In this document: positions 18,436-26,576 of the stretch, in pieces
Numbering within the stretch: position 1 is the first letter of the stretch
How the letters are laid out: every line of letters begins with the position of its first letter
NCBI GenBank assembly: GCA_963780755.1
Contig: CAWACX010000002.1
Coordinates: 434,001-498,000, forward strand
Length of the DNA stretch: 64,000 nucleotides
Reading direction: 5' to 3'
Source of the DNA: JALYNX01 sp963780755
Lineage (GTDB): Bacteria; Actinomycetota; Acidimicrobiia; Spongiisociales; ZC4RG35
Notes under the pieces: model-generated
The model's database searches: none
Told to the model about the DNA's origin: nothing
What the model saw: only the letters and a program-made list of their open reading frames with translations
Position numbers and translations under genes: made by a program

Positions 18436-19257
18436 GTGGCCTCCTTGCAGTGGCTCGACAGACCGATCCTTCAGGATCCGGTGGCGCTGATCGCCTTCGA
18501 GGGCTGGGGTGACGCCGGAGAATCGGCGAGTCAAGCCGCCTCCGAGTTCCTCGACAAGCTGGACGGGGAGATCTTCGCCATCATCGACCCCGACGACCAT
18601 TTCGACTTCCAGGTGCGCCGCCCGATCGTGGAGCTCGACTCCAGCGGGATTCGCTCGATCAGCTGGCCCCGCAACGAGGTGTACGCACTGCGTGGCGCCG
18701 AGCGCGACCTGGTCCTGGTCATCGGCGAGGAGCCCCACTACCGGTGGAAGGTGTTCACCAACGAGTTGGTGGAGACACTGCAGACGGTGGGCGTGACCCG
18801 AGCGGTCACGATGGGGGCATTTATCGGCCAGGTGGCGCACACCCTCCCCGTGCCCTTGGTGGGCTCAGCCAATCGCCCCGACGATCTCGCCTTCCACGGG
18901 CTGTTGCCGTCCGGCTACGAGGGCCCGACCGGGATCATCGGCGTGCTCAACCACGCCCTGGGAAATGCGGGCATCGATGTGATCTCTCTATGGGCCGCTG
19001 TGCCGCACTATCTCTCCAATCAGGCCTATCCCCCGGCCACCGAGGCCTTGGCGATCAAGGCGTCCGAGCTGATCGGGGTGACCCTCGACATAGGCGAGTT
19101 GGCCCTGGCATCACGCAGCTTTCTCTCCACGGTGGATGCCGCCATCGAGGGCAACGCCGAACTGGAGGAGTACGTGGAGCGCCTGGAGCAGGAAGCCGAG
19201 GACGACGACGGGGGCCAGCTCGTCGATGAGATCGAGCGCTTCTTGAAGGAGAAGTAG
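18436..19257 (+). CDS. PAC2 family protein (proteasome assembly chaperone-like)
   Basis: 273 aa, GTG start at 18436. It matches the PAC2 superfamily: N-terminal ALIAFEGWGDAGESAS, central EPHYRWKVF and MGAFIGQVAHTLPVP segments, and an acidic helical C-terminus (EELEEYVERLEQEAEDDDGG pattern). Actinobacterial members are common and often presumed to relate to the 20S proteasome, but their function is not established. No proteasome genes occur in this window. A bidirectional terminator follows directly. Confidence 0.85.
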   Translation: MASLQWLDRPILQDPVALIAFEGWGDAGESASQAASEFLDKLDGEIFAIIDPDDHFDFQVRRPIVELDSSGIRSISWPRNEVYALRGAERDLVLVIGEEPHYRWKVFTNELVETLQTVGVTRAVTMGAFIGQVAHTLPVPLVGSANRPDDLAFHGLLPSGYEGPTGIIGVLNHALGNAGIDVISLWAAVPHYLSNQAYPPATEALAIKASELIGVTLDIGELALASRSFLSTVDAAIEGNAELEEYVERLEQEAEDDDGGQLVDEIERFLKEK

Positions 19258-19282
19258 AAAGGGCCGGCGGTGCCGGCCCTTT
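19258..19282. terminator. bidirectional terminator between the PAC2 and bS22-like genes
   Basis: Perfect 11-bp stem AAAGGGCCGGC / GCCGGCCCTTT with a GGT loop. It starts immediately after the PAC2 stop codon and ends 5 bp before the stop of the convergent mini-gene. A-runs on one side and T-runs on the other suit both directions. Confidence 0.85.
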
Positions 19283-19287
19283 CGAAG

Positions 19288-19377
19288 TCACTTCCGCTTG
19301 TGGCGATTCGCCTTGAGACGCTTGCGGTATTTGTGCTTCGACATCTTCTTGCGACGCTTCTTGACCAACGATCCCAT
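19288..19377 (-). CDS. bS22-like ribosomal mini-protein (AURKAIP1/COX24 domain)
   Basis: A 29-codon frame, ATG 19377 to TGA 19288, encoding MGSLVKKRRKKMSKHKYRKR followed by LKANRHKRK. This is the conserved, extremely basic actinobacterial peptide with the GSxxKKRRKxMxKxKxRK motif. In mycobacteria its homologue was identified as 30S protein bS22, bound to rRNA near the decoding region. It is too short for ordinary gene finders. The frame ends cleanly before the shared terminator. Confidence 0.85.
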   Translation of the reverse strand: MGSLVKKRRKKMSKHKYRKRLKANRHKRK

Positions 19378-19503
19378 GCAAAAACCTCGGTTCCGAAAAG
19401 GGGGACAGCCTCAATGGTCGCGCTGATCGGCCGCTAAATCAAACTGAAGGACAACGAGGAGAAGCCAGGGAACCAGCATTTGCCGCCTTGCCAACCGGTG
19501 GAA

Positions 19504-20904
19504 CTACCAGCTCGACCTGCCGACGGCCACGGCGGCAACGTCCCGAACGCGGAAGTCTCTGGCCCGACGCTTCTCCGCCGCTTCCAGGTTGCCCTCGGGC
19601 ACATACATTCTCAGGCCGCGGGGGTGTATCGCGAACTGCAGAGGGGTCGAGGATTGAAATGCCTCACCATCGACACCCATGAAAGCGGCGCCGGAAGGAC
19701 TACGAACTTCGAATGCGTCGGCAGTGAACTCGTGCCAATAGGGGTTGGCCTTCCGCAATCCAATGGCCGACATGGTGAGGAGATGGGCTGCCTGCGCGGC
19801 CGTTCTCGTGGAGACCGCGAATACGCCGAGGACACCCCCATCCATCTGTCGGCGTTGCGAAACGTCGCGCTTGACACCAAGCACGTAGGGGTTGTTCGAG
19901 ACCATGATCAGAAACGCGTCCTCGATGTCCTTTCCATCCGGCGTCGTGTACTGGAGATCGAAGCCTTCCCCTTGATGGCCGAGAAGCTCGGCGGCCATGG
20001 CCATGCTCACCTCGGTCTTGTTCTCCCGGTAGTCCTCGGACTGAACGATGGTCGCGTAGATACCCAACGAGACGTTGTTGACGAACAGCCGATCGTTCAC
20101 CGTTGCGAAGTCCACCGTTCTCTCCACTCTGTCTCGAAAGGCAGATAGGCCCGCCCGCGGATCGTCGTGGTTCAGGCCGAGGTCGAGTGCGAAATGATTT
20201 CGGGTCCCCGCCGGCACACATACGAACGGCAAGCCGTGTTCGATGGCGATAGAGGCAACCAACGCCTGGGAGCCGTCACCACCGGCCATGCCCAGACAAT
20301 CAGCACCGCGTGCGACGGCATCCAGCGCAAGCTCCTCGAGGTCGAGGCCGGGCTCCAGTAGCACTGTCTCCACGCCGAGCTCGTTGGCCAGCCCGACCAG
20401 GCCGAAGCTCTCGACCTTGCCACCTCCGGACCATGGATTACACAAGAGAACAGGATGGTTCAGCCCCCGGGAAAGATGAGGTGCTTCTCTCTTGGCAGCC
20501 ACTGGCACAGTCCGCGTCACCGAGTAGCGGGCCATCATCATCGTCAGCACCAGGACTCCAATGACGATCAGCAGTCGGAGGATGAACTGCTCCGGACGCT
20601 GGTAGGTGACCATGAGGGCAACCACGATCAGCCCGGCGCCCAGTGCGCTGCCCACTCCACCGAGAATCCGCCTCAGCCCGGTCTCCGTGATGATCCACCA
20701 GGCTGCGCCGACCATGATTGCGAGACCGGGCAGCCCGATGGCCATGCTCGGCAGATTCCGGTACAGCGCCAGGACCAACACTGCCGTCACAACCAGGATC
20801 AGTGGGAGTACGGCAATTGCCGCTACGCGTTGCTTGGCACCTGGCCGCTCCACGGAGGGAGAGTACGCGACACCCGAATTCGAGGTCGTCGGCGCTGCCA
20901 TCAT
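19504..20904 (-). CDS. diacylglycerol-kinase-family lipid kinase with N-terminal membrane helices
   Basis: About 466 aa. Four predicted membrane segments fill the first ~130 residues, followed by a DAGK catalytic domain: NPWSGGGK, the nucleotide-binding GGDGSQAL, and PAGTRNHFALDLGL (the family's PxGTxNxFA). The C-terminal half carries FVNNVSLGIYA and the late VDGE motif. It probably phosphorylates a membrane lipid at the inner leaflet; the lipid is unknown. Two adjacent ATGs (20904, 20901) overlap the start of the divergent PAP2 gene, a natural opposing phosphatase. A longer in-frame extension lacks support. Confidence 0.82.
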   Translation of the reverse strand: MMAAPTTSNSGVAYSPSVERPGAKQRVAAIAVLPLILVVTAVLVLALYRNLPSMAIGLPGLAIMVGAAWWIITETGLRRILGGVGSALGAGLIVVALMVTYQRPEQFILRLLIVIGVLVLTMMMARYSVTRTVPVAAKREAPHLSRGLNHPVLLCNPWSGGGKVESFGLVGLANELGVETVLLEPGLDLEELALDAVARGADCLGMAGGDGSQALVASIAIEHGLPFVCVPAGTRNHFALDLGLNHDDPRAGLSAFRDRVERTVDFATVNDRLFVNNVSLGIYATIVQSEDYRENKTEVSMAMAAELLGHQGEGFDLQYTTPDGKDIEDAFLIMVSNNPYVLGVKRDVSQRRQMDGGVLGVFAVSTRTAAQAAHLLTMSAIGLRKANPYWHEFTADAFEVRSPSGAAFMGVDGEAFQSSTPLQFAIHPRGLRMYVPEGNLEAAEKRRARDFRVRDVAAVAVGRSSW

Positions 20905-21499
20905 GACTCCGACCATGAGCCGGCAGCCGAAAGCCGTGAACTTCATTCTCGACCTGGACGAATCGACCTTCAGACAGGTCGCGGCCTGGAAGTCGCCCAT
21001 CCTCGATCGCGCCCTTCCGGACCTGTCCGACGCCGCCAGCTATTCCAGGATCTGGCTCGCCGTGTCTCTGGTGCTCGCCGCCTTTGGCGGGGCCAGAGGC
21101 CGACGCAGTGCCGTTCTAGGGATGTCCGCGATAGGCATCACGTCCGCGCTGACGAATGTCGCCCTCAAGGGAATGGTGAAGCGACCCCGGCCTCAGGATG
21201 TCGTCCCTGAAGCGCGACGCCTCGACCATCCGGAGTCGACGTCGTTTCCTTCCGGTCACACTGCTTCGGCGGCGGCATTCTCGGGAGTGGTTGGGCGAGA
21301 GATGCCGGGTCTCTGGCTACCCCTGAACGCCCTGGCCGGCCTTGTCGGGTTCTCACGGGTCTACACAGGAGTTCATTATCCGGGTGACGTCTTGGCCGGA
21401 TGGGTCGTGGGCAAGGTAGTTGCGGGCCTGGTCCGCCTGATATCCAGACGTTTCGGGTCCTATTTCCGCCCGGTCCCAGATGGCGGCCTCACCTCATAG
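20903..21499 (+). CDS. PAP2 family phosphatase
   Basis: 198-aa membrane-bound phosphatidic-acid-phosphatase-type enzyme. The three catalytic motifs are present in order: KRPRPQ, PSGHTA and SRVYTGVHYPGDVL, with hydrophobic segments between. It dephosphorylates lipid phosphates such as phosphatidate or undecaprenyl diphosphate. ATG 20903 overlaps the start of the divergent lipid kinase; an alternative ATG at 20915 would avoid little of this. Its stop overlaps the stop of convergent cimA (TCATAG, 21494-21499). Kinase and phosphatase side by side suggest opposing steps on one lipid. Confidence 0.85.
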   Translation: MTPTMSRQPKAVNFILDLDESTFRQVAAWKSPILDRALPDLSDAASYSRIWLAVSLVLAAFGGARGRRSAVLGMSAIGITSALTNVALKGMVKRPRPQDVVPEARRLDHPESTSFPSGHTASAAAFSGVVGREMPGLWLPLNALAGLVGFSRVYTGVHYPGDVLAGWVVGKVVAGLVRLISRRFGSYFRPVPDGGLTS

Positions 21500-23080
21500 C
21501 CCATCAACTCGGGGGCTGTCTCCGGCCCGCAGCAACCCGACGGTGATCCCATCGGTCAGGGCCTGCCACGACGCCTGGATGATGTTCTGATGGACTCCGA
21601 CCGTCCCCCACGATGATTCGCCGTCAGTGGTCTCGATCAGGACCCGGACCCGGGCCGCAGTTCCGTCCTGGGAATCCAGGTCGCGCACCTTGAAGTCGGT
21701 GAGGCGAAGCCGTTTCACATCGGGATAGGTCGTCTCCAGGGCCAATCGCAACGCCTCGTCCATGGCATTCACCGGGCCGTCGCCCTCGGCGGTGACCTCG
21801 ATCGCATCGTCATCCACCGCCACCGTCAGGTTGGCCCGCGCCGTCACCCGCCCTTCTGCATTGGTCTGGATGCTGACCGAGAGGTCACGGACCTCGTACA
21901 ACTCCTCGAAGCCGGCCGACGCCCTCCGCACCAGCATCTCGAACGAGCCGTCGGCCGCCTCGAACTGATATCCGATGTGCTCTAGATCCTTCACCTGGTC
22001 GACCAGGGCCTGCGCCTGTTCTGACGTGAGGTCCCAACCCTTCTCTTCGGCGGCGGCGAGCACCGTCGACCTCCCCATGAGCTCGCTGAACAACATTCGC
22101 GCCGAGTTCCCTACCGCGCCGGGGTCGATGTGTTCGTATGCCCCCTCCAGCCGGGTCAGGCCCGAGGTGTGGAGCCCTGCCTTGTGAGCGAAGGCAGATG
22201 TGCCGACATAGGGCCGCTTGGAGTCGATGGGGGCGCCGAGGATCTCAGCGATCTGCTGCGCGATTGGGTAGAGGCGGGTCAACGAGTCGGCGGGGATGGT
22301 CTCCACTCCCGACTTCAGGCTCAGATTGGGTATCACCGAGCACAGGTCGGCGTTGCCGGTCCGCTCCCCGTACCCGTTGACACAGCCCTGCACCTGATAT
22401 ACCCCGGCGTCGAGTGCGGTCAATGAGTTGGCGACGGCACAGTCCGAGTCGTTGTGGAAATGGACCCCAAGGACGGCCTCGGTTCGGGCGCGAACGGCGT
22501 CGATGGCCGGCACCACCTGGAAGGGCAGAGCCCCGCCGTTGGTGTCACAGAGGACCAGCCTCTCTGCTCCGGCGCCGGCGGCGGTCTCGAGCACGGACAA
22601 CGCATACTCGGGATTAGTGCGGAAGCCGTCGAAGAAGTGCTCGGCATCGAAGAACACCCGCTTCCCCCGTTGTCGAAGGAAGTCGATCGACTCCCCGACC
22701 ATGGCCAAGCCCTCCTCCAATGAGGCGTTTAGAGCGCCGGTGACATGGCGGTCCCAGGCTTTGCCCACGATGCAGATGTAATCGGTCTCGGCGGCGAGAA
22801 GGGCCTGGAGTTGGACGTCGCTGTCAACAGGTCCGCGCGGTCGGCGGGTCGATCCAAAGGCGACCAAGATCGATCGCTCCAGGGCGAGCTCGGTCTTGGC
22901 CCGTTCGAAGAACTCGACGTCCTTGGGGTTCGCGCCGGGCCATCCGCCTTCGATGAAGTGCACCCCCAACTCATCGAGCAGGTGGACGACTCGCAACTTT
23001 TCCCCGACCGTTGGCGAGAGGCCTTCGGCCTGGGTGCCATCACGCAGGGTGGTGTCGTAGATCTCGGCTGTCTGGTTCAT
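21494..23080 (-). CDS. cimA: citramalate synthase
   Basis: 528 aa from ATG 23080. Member of the LeuA/citramalate family (TIGR00977 type): catalytic N-terminus IYDTTLRDGTQAEGLS, HFIEGGWPGANPKD, metal-binding HFHNDSDCAVAN and the GCVNGYGERTGNADL loop, then a C-terminal LeuA-type allosteric domain. It condenses pyruvate and acetyl-CoA to (R)-citramalate, giving a threonine-independent route to 2-oxobutyrate and isoleucine. The upstream leader (23101-23206) encodes a peptide with three consecutive Ile codons and a terminator, so expression is very likely controlled by isoleucyl-tRNA charging. Confidence 0.93.
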   Translation of the reverse strand: MNQTAEIYDTTLRDGTQAEGLSPTVGEKLRVVHLLDELGVHFIEGGWPGANPKDVEFFERAKTELALERSILVAFGSTRRPRGPVDSDVQLQALLAAETDYICIVGKAWDRHVTGALNASLEEGLAMVGESIDFLRQRGKRVFFDAEHFFDGFRTNPEYALSVLETAAGAGAERLVLCDTNGGALPFQVVPAIDAVRARTEAVLGVHFHNDSDCAVANSLTALDAGVYQVQGCVNGYGERTGNADLCSVIPNLSLKSGVETIPADSLTRLYPIAQQIAEILGAPIDSKRPYVGTSAFAHKAGLHTSGLTRLEGAYEHIDPGAVGNSARMLFSELMGRSTVLAAAEEKGWDLTSEQAQALVDQVKDLEHIGYQFEAADGSFEMLVRRASAGFEELYEVRDLSVSIQTNAEGRVTARANLTVAVDDDAIEVTAEGDGPVNAMDEALRLALETTYPDVKRLRLTDFKVRDLDSQDGTAARVRVLIETTDGESSWGTVGVHQNIIQASWQALTDGITVGLLRAGDSPRVDGL

Positions 23081-23100
23081 CTCTGTCTCTCGGTGGCAAC

Positions 23101-23167
23101 AAAAAACCCCCGCAGGCTGCGGAGGTCGGTGGCAGGGGCGGCGCGCCAACGTGGCGCGGAGCCCCTA
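23101..23167 (-). promoter_or_regulatory. transcription attenuator of cimA
   Basis: On the minus strand, the leader-peptide stop is followed at once by a strong hairpin (23165-23135, GGGG...CCCC ends with a GCGCCA/TGGCGC core). Next comes a terminator hairpin CCTCCGCA / TGCGGGGG (23125-23107, loop GCC) and then six T residues (23106-23101). cimA starts 20 bp further on. The layout is that of amino-acid biosynthesis attenuators. An explicit antiterminator pairing was not resolved by eye. Confidence 0.8.
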
Positions 23168-23206
23168 AGGAATGATGATCCGGCTGGCGGTCTTGGTTCC
23201 TTTCAT
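23165..23206 (-). CDS. isoleucine leader peptide of the cimA attenuator
   Basis: 13-codon frame reading MKGTKTASRIIIP then TAG. Three successive Ile codons (ATC ATC ATT, 23179-23171) lie just before the first leader hairpin. Ribosome stalling there under isoleucine shortage would be expected to prevent terminator formation. The downstream gene makes an isoleucine precursor, so codon content and function agree. The ribosome-binding site is a weak GGCGGGCG. Confidence 0.8.
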   Translation of the reverse strand: MKGTKTASRIIIP

Positions 23207-23277
23207 CGCCCGCCAAGTATGCGCAGGGCGGGCAGGTTCGTCAAGACGCGGGCGATTTCTGACATGCTCTGGCCGAG

Positions 23278-24192
23278 ATGGAGCATTACGCAGCACTTCC
23301 GACCGAAGGGCAATTGGCGACCCTGAGCAGCGAGCTCGGAGGAGTCGTCGTGCTCGACCATCGCATCGTCGGCGGTCTCGGGGGGACGATGGACGTGCTC
23401 CGCTTCGAGGAGACTGGCGAGAGAGTGGTGCTCAAGAGGTACTGGATACCCGATGCCGAAGGCGACGATGAGCCCGCCAAGAGCGAGTATCGAATCCTGA
23501 CCCTCGCCCGGGAACACGGGGTACCTGCGCCTGACCCGCTGTGGCTCGACAGGATCGGGCTCTTCCCGGAAAGAGCGGTCGTGATGTCGTTCCTGGAGGG
23601 AGGCGTCGTCCTCGATCCGGTCGACCCGCTGAATTGGGCCGCGCAATTGGCGAGGACTTTGCACACCATCCATGGCATACGGACCGAGCCCTCAGACGGT
23701 GACCTGTTCCCGACCATCGGTTCCGATGACAGCCACAGCTCGGAGGAGGCAGTGAAGGAGCACCCCCTTGGCCACGAACTGTGGGAGGCACGCCTGACAG
23801 CGGTCAAGACCTTGGTGCCCGAGGAAACGGTCTATGTCCACCACGACTACTGGCCGGGTAACACCTTGTGGATCGACGAGAAGTTGGTGGCGGTGGTGGA
23901 CTGGGAAGGGGGATGCATCGCCGATCCCGCCCTCGACGTCGCCTACTGCGCACTCGACCTCCGACTGCTGGGCCGGGACGGGGCAGCGAGCCATTTCGTC
24001 GAGACCTACCGCGAGGTGTCGGGACGTGCTCTTGGGAACCTCCCCTATTGGGACCTGCTTGCCCTCTCCCGTCCCATGCCCGACATCGCGATGTGGGTCC
24101 CGGGCTGGCAGGCGATGGGAGTAGGCATGACACCCGAGGCGGCCCGGAGTCGCCACACCGAGCTGATCCAGGCTGCCCTGGACCGGGACTGA
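23278..24192 (+). CDS. aminoglycoside-phosphotransferase-like (APH fold) kinase
   Basis: 304 aa, APH superfamily. A glycine-rich beginning (GGLGGTMDVLRF), a Lys in VVLKRYW for ATP phosphates, the catalytic loop VHHDYWPGNTLW (Brenner motif HxDxxxxN) and the metal-binding VVDWEGG. Members phosphorylate small molecules such as antibiotics, choline, homoserine or methylthioribose; this one's substrate cannot be told. It is divergent from the cimA leader and ends before a strong terminator. Nothing suggests a resistance cassette. Confidence 0.82.
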   Translation: MEHYAALPTEGQLATLSSELGGVVVLDHRIVGGLGGTMDVLRFEETGERVVLKRYWIPDAEGDDEPAKSEYRILTLAREHGVPAPDPLWLDRIGLFPERAVVMSFLEGGVVLDPVDPLNWAAQLARTLHTIHGIRTEPSDGDLFPTIGSDDSHSSEEAVKEHPLGHELWEARLTAVKTLVPEETVYVHHDYWPGNTLWIDEKLVAVVDWEGGCIADPALDVAYCALDLRLLGRDGAASHFVETYREVSGRALGNLPYWDLLALSRPMPDIAMWVPGWQAMGVGMTPEAARSRHTELIQAALDRD

Positions 24193-24211
24193 CCAATAGT
24201 CCGAGCGCGAG

Positions 24212-24243
24212 AAGGGGAGAGACCCTCACCGGTCTCTCCCCTT
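24212..24243. terminator. bidirectional terminator
   Basis: Perfect 13-bp stem AAGGGGAGAGACC / GGTCTCTCCCCTT with loop CTCACC, between the convergent APH-fold kinase gene and the anti-sigma gene. Confidence 0.85.
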
Positions 24244-24262
24244 CGGTTCTTCGATCAGAAGC

Positions 24263-24886
24263 TCAGCTGCCGAAAGCTTCCTCGAAGTCTGCGCGAAACT
24301 CGGGCGTGCTCGGCCCGCTGAACCCGCAGTAGTTGACCGTCCCGTCGTAGGCGGTGATCAGGTACTGGCTGCCCTCTTCGAAGGGAATGCCACCGATCAG
24401 GGCCTCCATACCGGCCGGAGCGGTGATGACCACCTGCTCGGCGTCGCCGCCTTTGAACCAATGGTCGACATCGAGTGTGATCGTCTCACCTTCCACCGAG
24501 GTCACTGTGCCCTCGAAAGCGACGGGAGCCTTGGCCAGCTCCTCGACGCTGTACATGATGCACATCGCCATCGGATCGTCGACACCGGCGCTCAGCTCGA
24601 GCGGAGGCCCCGCGGCCACCGGGTCCTCCTCCTCACCGCCGGTGAAGATCCCTACCGCCCCGATCGCGATGATGACGACTGCGGCCGCAGCCACGGCAGC
24701 GGCCACCGCCGCATACCAAGACTTCTTGACCTTGTTGCCCGGTTCGGGCTGGACATCCTGAACTTCCTGGTCGGTCATGATTTCCTCCAATAGGTGTTGT
24801 GACGACTGGCTCGTCACCGGTTCCATTGCCACTTCAGAGGGCACCGGGTCGAGACGGCTGAGTCGATTGCGCAGTTCGTCGGTCAC
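24263..24886 (-). CDS. membrane-anchored anti-sigma-like protein
   Basis: 207 aa starting at GTG 24886, which overlaps the stop of the sigma gene (GTGA). A ~75-residue cytoplasmic part (DELRNRLSRLDPVPSEVA onward), one membrane helix (about residues 82-103, Ala/Val-rich), and an external domain of ~100 residues with two cysteines (MCIMY, NYCGF). Position directly after an ECF sigma gene, coupling and topology make it a likely anti-sigma factor, although no zinc HxxxCxxC motif is present. The signal sensed is unknown. Confidence 0.65.
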   Translation of the reverse strand: MTDELRNRLSRLDPVPSEVAMEPVTSQSSQHLLEEIMTDQEVQDVQPEPGNKVKKSWYAAVAAAVAAAAVVIIAIGAVGIFTGGEEEDPVAAGPPLELSAGVDDPMAMCIMYSVEELAKAPVAFEGTVTSVEGETITLDVDHWFKGGDAEQVVITAPAGMEALIGGIPFEEGSQYLITAYDGTVNYCGFSGPSTPEFRADFEEAFGS

Positions 24887-25422
24887 GGTCGGTGCTCCTC
24901 GGGGTGTCGTTTCGGTTTCTGTCCGGCAGGGGAGGAATCCTGTCGGCTGAGCTTCGATTCCAGCTTGGCCTTGACCCGGCCCAGGCGGAGGCTCACCGCG
25001 TTGGATGAGGTCTGAAGGACGACTGCGATCTCCCGCGGCTCCAATTGCTCCCAGGCCCACAGCCTGAGGAGCTCCTGGTCGGAGTCGGGAAGCTCGGCGA
25101 GCGCTTCCTCCAGCGCCGGATCCTCGAACTCATGGGTTGGCGAGACCTCGGCTTCTGCGGTCATCTTCTCGACCAGGCGAAGGTGCCGCTCCGTGCCACG
25201 ACGCTGGTTCGCCAATGTTCGGCGCGCCACCCCGTACGACCAGGGGAGAGGCTCGTCTTCGGGGACGTCGTCGAGGCGGCGCCAGATGGTGAGAAGCACA
25301 TCGCTCAGGACGTCGGCTGCGTCATCGGGGTTTGCGCGGCGGCGCAGGTAGCGCTGCAGTGGCTCGTACACCTGGGCGGCGACGAGCTCGAAGCGATATC
25401 GCCGCTCAATGTCGGAGTTCAC
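24883..25422 (-). CDS. ECF-type RNA polymerase sigma factor
   Basis: 179 aa. The sigma region 2 stretch runs from YEPLQRYLRRRANPDDAADV through LLTIWRRLDD to PWSYGVARRTLANQRR. Region 4 contains LPDSDQELLRLWAWEQLEPREIA and a helix-turn-helix TSSNAVSLRLGRVKAKL. It would direct RNA polymerase to a small regulon. ATG 25422. Its stop overlaps the start of the anti-sigma gene by 4 nt (GTGA, 24886-24883), so the two are produced together. Autoregulation is usual for such pairs but no promoter motif was identified. Confidence 0.9.
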   Translation of the reverse strand: MNSDIERRYRFELVAAQVYEPLQRYLRRRANPDDAADVLSDVLLTIWRRLDDVPEDEPLPWSYGVARRTLANQRRGTERHLRLVEKMTAEAEVSPTHEFEDPALEEALAELPDSDQELLRLWAWEQLEPREIAVVLQTSSNAVSLRLGRVKAKLESKLSRQDSSPAGQKPKRHPEEHRP

Positions 25423-25510
25423 TTGTGGTTTCTGTCCGGCATCGCCCTGATTCTGTCAGGCGTCAGGTGACCCCCGCTTACTCTTCACAACATCGAAGTC
25501 CGGAGACACA

Positions 25511-25666
25511 GTGGAAACGGATCGTGAGCAGGCCGACCGCAATGAGCGGGAGCGCAAGGAAGCCGGCGTCGAGGACGAGCGGGAGCGTAAGGAAGCCGCA
25601 GAGAAGCACGACCGCGAGCGCAAGGAAGAAAGCGAGCGCTACGAGCGGGAGCGGCGCGGCGAATAG
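25511..25666 (+). CDS. very small, highly charged repetitive protein
   Basis: 51 codons from GTG 25511 to TAG 25666, with a GGAG site five bases before the start. More than half of the residues are Glu, Arg, Lys or Asp, built on an imperfect repeat around ERERKEA (three to four copies), so a single charged alpha-helix or coiled coil is expected. No homology recognised. It fills the gap between the sigma gene (divergent) and thrB (convergent). Codon use matches the neighbours. Could be a real small protein or a chance frame in biased sequence. Confidence 0.45.
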   Translation: METDREQADRNERERKEAGVEDERERKEAAEKHDRERKEESERYERERRGE

Positions 25667-25675
25667 AACTGGTGG

Positions 25676-26542
25676 TCAACCCCAGATCAGGCCGGTGCTG
25701 GCGATCGAAGGCCGCAGGACCTCGAGACCCGGGCCCGCGAGAGCGGCGGCCACCCGGGACTCGTGATCGGTGCCGCACAAGGCGAGCACCGATGGCCCGG
25801 CCCCGGACCGGGCGGCATGCATCGCCCCAGCCTGTTTGGCGGTCTCTATCAAGTCATTCACTTCGGGAGAGAGCTCCGCCCGCGGGGCCTCATGGATCTC
25901 ATCGCCGTGGGCGGCGGCCAGCATCTCTGGATCACCGGTGATGAGGCCGGCGGTGAGGGCGGCAACACGGGCCAGGCTCCGCCGGACCAGATCATGGGGG
26001 TGACTCGAGTCGATCACGGTTCGGGCATGGAATGTCGCCAGGACCCGCTCCGGCACGGCGACGACCACACGCAGGGTCGGATTGAGCGGAAGCCGGATCG
26101 GCGCTCCCTCGGCGGGCACCAGCACCAGTCCGCCGTAGACGGCGGCGGCCACGTTGTCGGAGTGTCCCTCCATGTCCGATGCGAGCCGGAAGATGTGATC
26201 AGGCCTGGCCTCTCCCGTCGTCGCCAGCAGGGCAGCCGTGGATCCGGCGACAAAGGCGGCGGCCGATGATCCGAGGCCCTTCCCGATGGGGATGTCACTG
26301 ACGACTTCGATCGCCAGCGGGCTCTCCTCGCCGACGGTCTGCTTGGCCGCGGTGAGAACACAGTCGACCGCACCGGGCTCGGGTTGGTAGGCCCCGATGT
26401 GCTTCACCTCCCACTCGTCGGCACGGGTGGCGCGGACCTGGCACCTGATGTCGAGGGCGAGGGCGAGACAGTCGAAGGCCGGTCCCAGATTGGCCGAAGT
26501 GGCAGGCGCGGAGGCAGAACCGGTGGATGGCTCGTGAGTCAC
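25676..26542 (-). CDS. thrB: homoserine kinase
   Basis: 288 aa, GHMP kinase family. N-terminal ASAPATSANLGPAFDCLALA, the ATP-binding PIGKGLGSSAAA, and a C-terminal GAMHAARSGAGPSVLAL that closes the active site. It phosphorylates L-homoserine for threonine synthesis. The start is taken as GTG 26542 because upstream residues are not homologous. Threonine synthase and homoserine dehydrogenase are not in the window. With cimA nearby, the cell may have both a threonine route and a citramalate route to isoleucine. Confidence 0.9.
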   Translation of the reverse strand: MTHEPSTGSASAPATSANLGPAFDCLALALDIRCQVRATRADEWEVKHIGAYQPEPGAVDCVLTAAKQTVGEESPLAIEVVSDIPIGKGLGSSAAAFVAGSTAALLATTGEARPDHIFRLASDMEGHSDNVAAAVYGGLVLVPAEGAPIRLPLNPTLRVVVAVPERVLATFHARTVIDSSHPHDLVRRSLARVAALTAGLITGDPEMLAAAHGDEIHEAPRAELSPEVNDLIETAKQAGAMHAARSGAGPSVLALCGTDHESRVAAALAGPGLEVLRPSIASTGLIWG

Positions 26543-26576
26543 GGGCAGAGAATAAGCGGGGTTACCGTGCCCGGAC

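Noticed and set aside
23278..24192. Antibiotic resistance gene
   Set aside because: The APH fold is shared by many metabolic kinases; no resistance-enzyme-specific motif or mobile context is present.
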